Below, piece by piece: positions 1 through 5,228 of a stretch of DNA of 5,428 nt (within the stretch, counting starts at the first letter, position 1; every line of letters begins with the position of its first letter). Under the pieces are notes generated by a model. That model saw only the letters and a list, made by a program, of their open reading frames with translations, was not told the DNA's origin and did not search any database. Position numbers and translations under genes: made by a program. Origin of the DNA: an uncultured Muribaculaceae bacterium (GTDB lineage: Bacteria > Bacteroidota > Bacteroidia > Bacteroidales > Muribaculaceae); contig CAJTSR010000046.1 of assembly GCA_910579035.1 (NCBI GenBank), forward strand, positions 1-5,428, in the 5' to 3' direction.

Positions 1-63
1 GGGCTTGACATACAACGGCTTGCAAGGGAACTGCGCTTCGTCTATTCGCTGTTAAAAGCCTGA
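1..63 (+). CDS. 3' end of an unidentified plus-strand gene (partial)
   Basis: The first 63 bases read in frame 1 as 20 residues ending LRFVYSLLKA and a TGA stop at 61-63. The start lies outside the window. The main support is position: the stop is followed 14 bases later by a good rho-independent terminator on the same strand (77-106), as expected for the end of a real gene converging on the minus-strand export operon. The peptide is charged and probably helical. It carries no motif that I recognise, so no function is offered. Confidence 0.55.
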   Translation, partial: GLDIQRLARELRFVYSLLKA

Positions 64-76
64 AATGTTAAAATTC

Positions 77-106
77 GAGCGGTTTTGTGTTTTCAGCCGC
101 TTTTTT
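77..106 (+). terminator. Rho-independent terminator of the plus-strand gene
   Basis: The stem AGCGGTT (78-84) pairs with AGCCGCT (95-101) over 7 bp including one G-T wobble, with a 10-base loop, and is followed by five further T residues (102-106). It lies just after the TGA at 61-63 and points the same way. Confidence 0.75.
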
Positions 107-113
107 ATGTGTT

Positions 114-139
114 AAAAACAAACCAATCGGTTTGTTTTT
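114..139. terminator. Perfect symmetric hairpin, probably a bidirectional terminator
   Basis: The arms AAAAACAAACC (114-124) and GGTTTGTTTTT (129-139) are perfect 11-bp complements around a 4-base loop AATC. Because the arms begin with A5 and end with T5, RNA from either strand has a stem followed by a U-run. It sits between two converging genes, the plus-strand tail at 1-63 and the minus-strand wzc-type remnant that stops at 173, so ending both transcripts is the simplest role. The central ACCAATCGGT also resembles palindromic operators of TetR-type regulators, but no promoter is seen beside it. Confidence 0.7.
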
Positions 140-172
140 CGGATTATTTCGCTAATTTTGGGGTCATGGAAT

Positions 173-826
173 CTATAGCCGGGAAATTATGGATAAGATA
201 CTAAAACAACGTGGCAGCATCGTCCTGCATAAAGACAGGTACAACGGTGAGGAGTGCACCCGGGCAGGCAGCGCAACGCCATTGAGCTCTTTCTCCTCGT
301 TATTGCCTTTGAATGATGTCTTTACCTTGATATTGTATTTTTCGTTGCCGGCGGAAGTGATGTCAGCTTCAATCGGCGCTGTGAGCGAGCGCAGCGATGC
401 CGAGTCGACGGTCATGATTACTGTGGCGTTGTTGTACAGCGGAATGTTGCGCATGCGGCCAACGGTGTAATACGAGTATGCCAGTCCAAGGCTGTCGACG
501 ATATTAACCAGATTGTTGCGCGATTTCAGAACCTCAATCTCAGTTTCATCAATAAAGCTTTTGGCTGACAGAAGCGGATCATCGAACGACAAGGCGTTGT
601 ATTTGGCCTCAGCGCTTTCGTCGTTGAGATAAATCGAGGCCGACACCTGATAGGTCGGAACTATTGTTGCGATATAATAATAAGCTCCGGCCAGCACTAC
701 AGCCACACTCAGCAGAAACCACTTCCAGTGTGAGGCATAGTCCAGCAACAGACCGGTAATATCGAAACCGGCGTCGAGTTTCTGTTCTTCGCTGTTGTTG
801 ATATCGTCTTGGTTCGACATTGTCAT
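173..826 (-). pseudogene. Truncated Wzc/Wzz-type polysaccharide chain-length protein
   Basis: This ORF encodes 217 residues. Residues 36-56 form one membrane helix, preceded by an acidic cytoplasmic tail and a helix with GLLLDYASHWKWF, the usual entry into the first membrane segment of Wzz-domain proteins. Residues 57-190 are periplasmic and typical of the family (VPTYQVSASIYLND, FIDETEIEVLKSRN, then LPARV). In Bacteroidetes such proteins normally run to about 800 residues, with a long coiled coil, a second membrane helix and a cytosolic tyrosine-kinase domain with Walker motifs and a C-terminal Tyr cluster. None of these is present. After LPARVH (to about residue 191) the sequence becomes Cys- and Ser-rich, unlike the family, and stops at 173. 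It follows wza with a 4-base ATGA overlap, so the pair was one translationally coupled export unit. An alternative start is Met3 (820). The product is unlikely to work as a kinase; whether it still acts as a short Wzz-like regulator is open. Confidence 0.8.
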
Positions 827-1665
827 TTTTTGTCAGCAAGGTTAATAATACCGATGACCAGACCGGCCACGGAAGAAATTGTACCCACGATAGCCGAGGT
901 AGCACCTACGGCGCTGTTCAGCTGCCATGCGTTCTGCCGCATCGAGGGGTTGGGTTCGACGTAAATCACATCGTTCTGCTGCAGATTGAAGTATGGCGAC
1001 AGCAGCAGATTTTTGTCGTGTACGTTTACTCGGTGTACTTCGCGGCTTCCGTCAGCGTTAGTACGCACGAGCATTATGTTCTCACGCTCGCCCTTGATAT
1101 CAAGGTCGCCGGCCTGTGCTATGGCCTCCAGAAAGTTCATGCGCTCGTTTTTACTCTGGATTACCCCCGGCGAACGAACGGCTCCGAGTACTGTCACACG
1201 GAAGTTCATCAGTCGCACGTCGACAGACGGACGTTCGGTCACGTATTTGGGATATATATCGTTGGTAATGGTTTCGATAAGCTGAGTCTTGGTAAGTCCT
1301 CCCACATGAATCTCGCCTATTACCGGAAAGTCGATGTTGCCTTGATTGTCTACCAGATAGTACTGTGTGTTTGTTTCGGCACCGGACTGGGTGCTGCTGG
1401 TGTTGTTCATCTTGCTGATGTTGCCTTCGGGTGTCACGTACTGCCCTTTGTTGAATGGAGCCAGTGCTGTAGGCATAGTGCCTGAAACCTCGATATTGAG
1501 GAGGTCGCCCGGAGCAAGTACAGGATCGGGCACTGCCGTAGATAGTTGAAGAACCTCGGCCGGGAGGAGGTCTGCATCCACCATATAAGGTACTTTTTTG
1601 GGTGATGAGCATGCGCACATGCACATCACTCCCGCAATTGCCACCGTTATTTTATAAACCTTCAT
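823..1665 (-). CDS. wza: Wza-type polysaccharide export outer-membrane lipoprotein
   Basis: The 280-residue protein belongs to the polysaccharide export (Wza/Poly_export plus SLBB) family, which forms the outer-membrane exit for capsule or exopolysaccharide and works with a Wzc-type inner-membrane partner. The chosen start (MKVYKITV, at 1665) gives a lipoprotein signal with acylated Cys19 in MCAC followed by SSPKK; the upstream ATG at 1743 would bury this signal and is rejected. Residues 46-155 hold the export domain (DPVLAPGDLLNIEVSG, then YYLVDNQGNIDFPVIGEI and VGGLTKTQL). Residues 157-237 form one SLBB domain (VTVLGAVRSPGV, FLEAIAQAGDL, NDVIYVEPN). A C-terminal hydrophobic helix (about 251-275) ending in DKK is usual for the Bacteroidetes members and probably anchors in the outer membrane. 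The gene overlaps the truncated wzc-type gene by ATGA and has its own promoter and an unusual leader. Confidence 0.92.
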   Translation of the reverse strand: MKVYKITVAIAGVMCMCACSSPKKVPYMVDADLLPAEVLQLSTAVPDPVLAPGDLLNIEVSGTMPTALAPFNKGQYVTPEGNISKMNNTSSTQSGAETNTQYYLVDNQGNIDFPVIGEIHVGGLTKTQLIETITNDIYPKYVTERPSVDVRLMNFRVTVLGAVRSPGVIQSKNERMNFLEAIAQAGDLDIKGERENIMLVRTNADGSREVHRVNVHDKNLLLSPYFNLQQNDVIYVEPNPSMRQNAWQLNSAVGATSAIVGTISSVAGLVIGIINLADKK

Positions 1666-1814
1666 TCTATGAATAATTATGAATATTGCGTTGCTAATAA
1701 TGTTTTGCCCGGTATCGCTTACACGTCCTCCCGACAACAACATTTATATTTCAAACAGGGGTCTAAATTATGCACGCTTACCGACTGTGCAGCCATAGCT
1801 ACAAGTCAATAAGC
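1666..1814 (-). promoter_or_regulatory. Long structured 5' leader of wza, possible attenuator
   Basis: From the likely transcription start near 1814 to the wza ATG there are about 149 bases. The first part folds into a strong hairpin (1783-1807): GACT and TGTAGC pair with GCTGCA and AGTC, 10 bp with one G-U and one bulged C, and the 4-base loop TATG contains the AUG of a short ORF. The ORF carries TGT TGT TGT near its end. Those codons can pair with AGCAAC further down (6 bp, one G-U), and AATGTT just before them can instead pair with AACATT, so alternative folds depending on ribosome position are possible. TAAGCG occurs twice (minus strand of 1775-1780 and 1716-1721). I see no classic terminator with a U-run, so control would more likely be at translation or by Rho. 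This is inferred from reading alone. Confidence 0.4.
1719..1796 (-). CDS. Possible 25-residue leader peptide with three consecutive Cys codons
   Basis: An ATG at 1796, about 18 bases after the predicted transcription start, opens a 25-codon ORF ending in TAA at 1719. Its last third reads DPCLKYKCCCREDV, with three TGT codons in a row plus one Cys earlier. It ends 53 bases before the wza start. Runs of one amino acid near the end of a short upstream ORF are the hallmark of attenuator leader peptides in general, and Cys runs are known in cysteine-responsive leaders of other phyla. The start codon lies in a hairpin loop, which argues that the ORF is part of an organised leader. The ORF could also be chance: 26 codons is short, there is no Shine-Dalgarno site (normal for this phylum), and the frame overlaps the rejected upstream extension of wza. 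Confidence 0.38.
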   Translation of the reverse strand: MAAQSVSVHNLDPCLKYKCCCREDV

Positions 1815-1817
1815 GTA

Positions 1818-1849
1818 CAAAGTTAGTAATTATTTGTGTATCTCGCAAA
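1818..1849 (-). promoter_or_regulatory. Bacteroidetes-type promoter of the wza operon
   Basis: On the minus strand TTTG (1846-1849) is followed after exactly 20 bases by TAACTTTG (1818-1825). This is a full match to the Bacteroidetes primary-sigma pattern TTTG-N19-21-TAnnTTTG. The transcription start would fall near 1814. The promoter lies just downstream of the barrel gene's stop at 1868, so the export genes can be transcribed independently of the upstream operon. Confidence 0.8.
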
Positions 1850-1851
1850 TA
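1831..1851. repeat. Inverted repeat over the -33 box of the wza promoter
   Basis: TATTTG (1831-1836) and CAAATA (1846-1851) are perfect 6-bp inverted arms around 9 bases, and the right arm contains the -33 TTTG of the wza promoter. It could be an operator or a weak A/T hairpin after the barrel gene; there is no T-run making it a convincing terminator. At this length in A/T-rich DNA it may be chance. Confidence 0.25.
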
Positions 1852-1867
1852 TTTCAGAATACTTACA

Positions 1868-3301
1868 CTAATAACTGATATTGAAACCAATGTTGAGCTG
1901 GGCGCTGGCGCGTCCTACAGGCAGATATTGTTTGGAAACAGTGAATACCTGATGGTCGCTGCCTATGAAGAAATTAAATCCGCGCGGATGAAAGTTCAGC
2001 ATCCAGCCGAACGACGAACCGAATGTGCCGGCTCCGTAGTTGACTGTGGCGTCGAACCAGCGGGTAGGCTTTACATTGGCATAGAAACGTCCTTCGGACC
2101 AGGATTGTACGCCTGCTATACGGGTCGAGAACAGGAATGCTCCGGTAAGCTTGCTGTAAAATGGCATCTTGTACTCGGCGCCCAGCCTCAGAGTGGCACC
2201 AATGGCACGGGTAAACGAGGCGTCGCTTTCGGTGCGGTGGAAGTTCACCACGTCTTTCAGGTCGTCCCACATATTGTCAATCTGCGTGCCTATTTTGTTA
2301 TCTTCATAGCCAGGCTGACTGGAGTCTACAGCCACGTTTTTGAAGCCGTCGAATGACCACGACACATCGGAGGTTTTACCCCTTACAGCGTGGCTGTAGC
2401 TTACAAATCCGAGGTCGGTGACTGCAGCCGAGAGCTGCATACCGGGCAATACGGGCAAGTCGTAGGTAGCACCGAGGTCGACTGCCAGGCCAAAGCCCGA
2501 TAGACCGAAGTTGTTGTATTCGATGTCGCCCCACTCTATCTGGTCGGCCTCATCAGGGTTGCCGTATTCCTTGCCGGCCTCCTGCTTGGTAGGCACATAC
2601 AGGCCCGAACCTGCGGCAATGTCGATTGAGCCATTGGCGTTTATCATCCACTGCTCGCCGCTCATGCGTATGTCCATGCGGTCGATATTGGCCGATACGC
2701 CGGCTATACCCAGCAGCACCTTCAGCTTTGCACCGGCATTGAGGCCGGGGATAATCTCGCGGCTGTGTCCGAGCGCCACTTCAGCCATGGCATCGGCGCT
2801 CAAGCGCAGATTTTTGAAGCTGTAGCGGGTATCGGCTCCGGTCTGACCAAGCTTCATAAAGCGGAAGAGGTCCTTGGGGATGCTTGCGCCTACGTCGGTG
2901 CGCAATCCTATCGTAAGTGTATTGTAGCCTTTAAAGGCCTTGAAACCTGCCGACAATATGGTAAAGTCGACATTTGTGGTAATGCGGCTGTAGTTGCCGA
3001 GTTTGTTCAAGAATGTATTGGCATCGACGGTCGGGCTCATAAAGGTAGTGAGGTCGTACTTGCTGCCTGGTGCAGTCTTGTACAGAAATGTATTCAGACC
3101 GACGTTAGAAGCTGCGCCTATGCCTATGTTGCCTAAGGCTGGAATTGATATGTAGTTGTGATCGCTGCCGAATGCGGGGTTGAGTTCGTGACGGTAGCTG
3201 TAGCCGTCGAGGAAGTATGCGGTGCGGGGTGCCTCCTGGGCTGTGGCACCGATGGCCGCGGCACCTGCCACGGCTATGATGAGTGTTCTGATAGCTTTCA
3301 T
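1868..3301 (-). CDS. Predicted outer-membrane beta-barrel protein, DUF5723-like
   Basis: The 477-residue protein begins with a Sec signal (residues 1-21, cleavage after ATA, before QEAPR). The mature part starts with a YRHELNPAF motif (36-44) and then alternates hydrophobic and polar residues with many Gly and aromatic positions, as in transmembrane beta strands (LTIGLRTDVGASI, GLAVDLGATYDLPV, FDATVNYGAGTFGSSFGW). A loop at about 236-262 is acidic (EYGNPDEADQIEWGD). The C-terminus ends LNIGFNISY, an aromatic last residue that fits recognition by the barrel-assembly machinery. The length and the N-terminal NPAF motif fit the DUF5723 family of Bacteroidetes, whose function I cannot name. The gene lies 18 bases after the lipoprotein gene 3320-5086 with no promoter between, so the two are co-transcribed and their products may act together at the outer membrane. 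No frameshift is visible. Confidence 0.8.
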   Translation of the reverse strand: MKAIRTLIIAVAGAAAIGATAQEAPRTAYFLDGYSYRHELNPAFGSDHNYISIPALGNIGIGAASNVGLNTFLYKTAPGSKYDLTTFMSPTVDANTFLNKLGNYSRITTNVDFTILSAGFKAFKGYNTLTIGLRTDVGASIPKDLFRFMKLGQTGADTRYSFKNLRLSADAMAEVALGHSREIIPGLNAGAKLKVLLGIAGVSANIDRMDIRMSGEQWMINANGSIDIAAGSGLYVPTKQEAGKEYGNPDEADQIEWGDIEYNNFGLSGFGLAVDLGATYDLPVLPGMQLSAAVTDLGFVSYSHAVRGKTSDVSWSFDGFKNVAVDSSQPGYEDNKIGTQIDNMWDDLKDVVNFHRTESDASFTRAIGATLRLGAEYKMPFYSKLTGAFLFSTRIAGVQSWSEGRFYANVKPTRWFDATVNYGAGTFGSSFGWMLNFHPRGFNFFIGSDHQVFTVSKQYLPVGRASAQLNIGFNISY

Positions 3302-3319
3302 AAGTTCAAGATCCTGGGT

Positions 3320-5086
3320 TTAGTCATTAAGGTCTATGGTCACACCGCCAATAATCTTTACAAGTACGTTGTCGAACTCTACAGACTGGGCCTTGTTGAG
3401 GTTCTCACCCACGTGAGCTGCGTCGGTGGTGCCATCGAACACCAGGCGTACGCCGTCGAGTTCTCCAAGGTTGGCAGCTTCGCTGCGCAGGGTTATCTTC
3501 AGCGGCGACACAGCAGGCGAGTCTACAGTACCTGCGGCCGCCATGCCCTCTACTTCGGCTATGATGTTGGTGATTTCATTGCCGTTGCGGTCGAGCGCCA
3601 ACACCGAGGGCGCAAGGTTTACCGGCAGCGTATTGATTACATCTACTGTAATGAGCACCTGGTTGAAGTTGTACTTGTGCAGATCTTCATCCCAGTCGAG
3701 TTCTTCGTGTGTATAGTGGAGTTTGAGGTCGGCACCGAAAGCCAGAGGTATTACGGCCTCGTAGTTGCATTCGTAATCGAAGGCGGTACCCAGCACCATA
3801 GTCACTTCCTGCGGCAGAGCCTTGGCCTTTATGTCTTCGAAATATATCTGGTCGGGTATGGTCTTTATTAGTTCGCCAAGGTCGGGCACTACTATGTTTT
3901 CGGCTCCATTCAGGGCAATAGGTTTGCGCGATATTACAAAGTCGGTGGTGCGGTCGGCGGCAATCACAATGGGGTCGGTGCTGTTCTCATTGCCCAGCCC
4001 GATTATACGCGAGCTGCCGTTTTTGTCGACAGCACGGAGCACCGCGTTGAGATTGATGCTCACCGGCGAACTGTTGTAGACGCTAAAGCTGATGCGCGGA
4101 TTCTCCACGTCGAGTACATTCTCTTCCGATGCAAGGAAGTCGGGAATGTCGTTTATGTGGATTATGGTTGGTTCTATATCGATTTTGGGGTCAACCACAC
4201 CGGTTATGGCCAAAAGTTCGGCATCGGTAGGACGGGTGGTGGTCACAAGGTCGAGGTTGGCCGTCTGTCCGGGCTGCATGCCGGTACCGTCGATCGACAC
4301 CTGACCTATGGTTTTTACGTCGCACTCCAGACGGAAGTGGCCCGGTTCAATAAGGCCCTGGCCCGGCGCCTTGGCCAGGTCGACATTGGTCAGGAGCAGC
4401 CGCACTGTTATGGTAGAGGCGGTATTTACAGCCATTTCGCGGGTAAACACTGCCGTATTGCCGTTTTCCATCCGCAAGAACGATGCTGTAGCTGCATCGC
4501 GTACCTCAAGTGTCCACGAAGGGTCGAACAAAGCTTTAAAGCCCTGTTCTATGATAACGTTGCCGCTGTAGTCGTTGGAACGGAAGCCGATTTCGAACTC
4601 GATGTATACTGCCGTTTCGGCGCTTTTGAGGCTTACAAGTTCGCGGGTTACATTGTCTTCCTCGATTTTAATCTGGGTGGGAGCTCCGTCGACATCTACT
4701 GTCACGCGTCCATCGCCGAAGAAGCGAAACTCATCGAGGGGTGTTTCAGTGGTACTGCCTTCAAGGCCGTCGAGAGCAATTTTTTCAATTTCCACTGTGG
4801 AAGGTTCCGACTCACCGGACTGGACCAACACATAGTCGCCTTCGGCCAGACCGTACTGCCCGGCTTTTACACATTTGATACTACTGGTTTCGTCAAGGTC
4901 AAGAATTTGCGACAGTGTATATGGTTCGGTATCACTTGCGGGAAGTGTGAATCCCTCACTACCAATCTGCACTGTCATATCGATGTCTTTGCTCAGGTCG
5001 TAATCTTCATCGATGCATGAGCCAAGGCCCATAGCAACACTTACGCCCATTGCTGCAACAGCGACACGGGTAATAGTTCTGGTCAT
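3320..5086 (-). CDS. Large Bacteroidetes lipoprotein of unknown function, probably outer-membrane
   Basis: The 588-residue protein has a lipoprotein signal: TRTITR, a hydrophobic stretch, then lipobox LGSC with acylated Cys24. Acidic residues follow the Cys at once (CIDEDYDLSKDID), which resembles the signal that sends Bacteroidetes lipoproteins to the cell surface (inference). The rest is beta-rich and acidic, with no catalytic motif that I recognise. Two segments look like copies of one unit: residues 331-360 (ISFSVYNSSPVSINLN, then DKNGSS) and 478-505 (LITVDVINTLPVNLAP, then DRNGNE), sharing a pattern of N, one or two residues, PV, and later D-K/R-NG, as in repeated Ig-like or LEA-type beta domains. 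The start at 5086 gives the signal directly and lies about 50 bases after a promoter. It heads an operon with the barrel protein gene and may be that protein's partner at the outer membrane. Confidence 0.78.
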   Translation of the reverse strand: MTRTITRVAVAAMGVSVAMGLGSCIDEDYDLSKDIDMTVQIGSEGFTLPASDTEPYTLSQILDLDETSSIKCVKAGQYGLAEGDYVLVQSGESEPSTVEIEKIALDGLEGSTTETPLDEFRFFGDGRVTVDVDGAPTQIKIEEDNVTRELVSLKSAETAVYIEFEIGFRSNDYSGNVIIEQGFKALFDPSWTLEVRDAATASFLRMENGNTAVFTREMAVNTASTITVRLLLTNVDLAKAPGQGLIEPGHFRLECDVKTIGQVSIDGTGMQPGQTANLDLVTTTRPTDAELLAITGVVDPKIDIEPTIIHINDIPDFLASEENVLDVENPRISFSVYNSSPVSINLNAVLRAVDKNGSSRIIGLGNENSTDPIVIAADRTTDFVISRKPIALNGAENIVVPDLGELIKTIPDQIYFEDIKAKALPQEVTMVLGTAFDYECNYEAVIPLAFGADLKLHYTHEELDWDEDLHKYNFNQVLITVDVINTLPVNLAPSVLALDRNGNEITNIIAEVEGMAAAGTVDSPAVSPLKITLRSEAANLGELDGVRLVFDGTTDAAHVGENLNKAQSVEFDNVLVKIIGGVTIDLND

Positions 5087-5112
5087 AAATGTAATAATTG
5101 ATTTTTAGTTTA

Positions 5113-5133
5113 CGTGTGCGTGTGTGTGTGTGT
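5113..5133. repeat. GT/CA dinucleotide tract in the mRNA leader
   Basis: GT is repeated seven times at 5120-5133, preceded by a shorter GTGTG (5114-5118) with one interrupting C. It lies in the transcribed leader, between the predicted start near 5140 and the ATG at 5086. Tracts of this kind can gain or lose units by slippage. Here that would change the leader length but not the reading frame. Confidence 0.8.
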
Positions 5134-5143
5134 TATGCAGGTG

Positions 5144-5151
5144 CAAAGTTA
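5144..5151 (-). promoter_or_regulatory. Promoter -7 box of the lipoprotein-barrel operon
   Basis: TAACTTTG on the minus strand matches the Bacteroidetes -7 pattern TAnnTTTG and is identical to the -7 box of the wza promoter. The -33 element is weaker: only TGTG or TTGTG at 20-22 bases upstream, inside a palindrome (5161-5176). The leader would be about 50 bases, A/T-rich near the ATG and without a Shine-Dalgarno site. Confidence 0.65.
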
Positions 5152-5160
5152 CGAGTTTTT

Positions 5161-5176
5161 TTGTGATTCTTCACAA
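5161..5176. promoter_or_regulatory. Palindrome TTGTGA-N4-TCACAA at the -33 region, possible operator
   Basis: TTGTGA (5161-5166) and TCACAA (5171-5176) are perfect 6-bp inverted arms around TTCT. The half-site TGTGA/TCACA resembles sites of CRP/FNR-family regulators, though the spacer is 4 bases where the enterobacterial CRP site has 6. It covers the -33 position of the operon promoter, where a bound regulator would repress or replace a weak -33 contact. The regulator is not in the window. Confidence 0.4.
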
Positions 5177-5189
5177 TTTATCACCCATA

Positions 5190-5220
5190 TTTTTATAATG
5201 TTTTTATAATTTTTATAATA
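5190..5220. repeat. Three-copy A/T repeat, period about 10 bases
   Basis: TTTTTATAATG, TTTTTATAAT and TTTTATAATA follow one another. The 10-11 base period places the T-runs on one face of the helix, which would bend the DNA, and the block lies upstream of the operon promoter. It also borders the IS element, so it could be the A/T-rich target flank or part of the element's end. Confidence 0.55.
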
Positions 5221-5228
5221 ACGCAGGT

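Noticed and set aside
201..290. A simple frameshift as the cause of the wzc truncation
   Set aside because: Neither of the other two frames restores Wzz-family sequence after LPARVH, so one inserted or lost base does not explain the break; a rearrangement fits better.
189..470. Plus-strand open frame opposite the wzc-type remnant
   Set aside because: The minus strand here gives clear Wzz-type sequence; the plus frame is a by-product.
609..905. Minus-strand frame overlapping the wza end and wzc start
   Set aside because: It is Arg- and Leu-rich out-of-frame translation of two real genes joined by an ATGA overlap.
820..1485. Plus-strand open frame of 221 codons opposite wza
   Set aside because: It is antisense to a recognised export lipoprotein and has no recognisable protein features.
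1666..1743. In-frame upstream extension of wza from an ATG at 1743
   Set aside because: It would put 26 residues ahead of a clear lipoprotein signal and lipobox; the start at 1665 is the functional one.
3158..3871. Plus-strand open frame of 237 codons across the junction of the two operon genes
   Set aside because: It is antisense to two well-supported genes and spans their boundary; its composition is that of a shadow frame.
4157..5020. Long plus-strand open frame (287 codons) opposite the lipoprotein gene
   Set aside because: It mirrors the codon bias of the minus-strand gene, has Cys- and His-rich unstructured translation, no promoter and no family resemblance.
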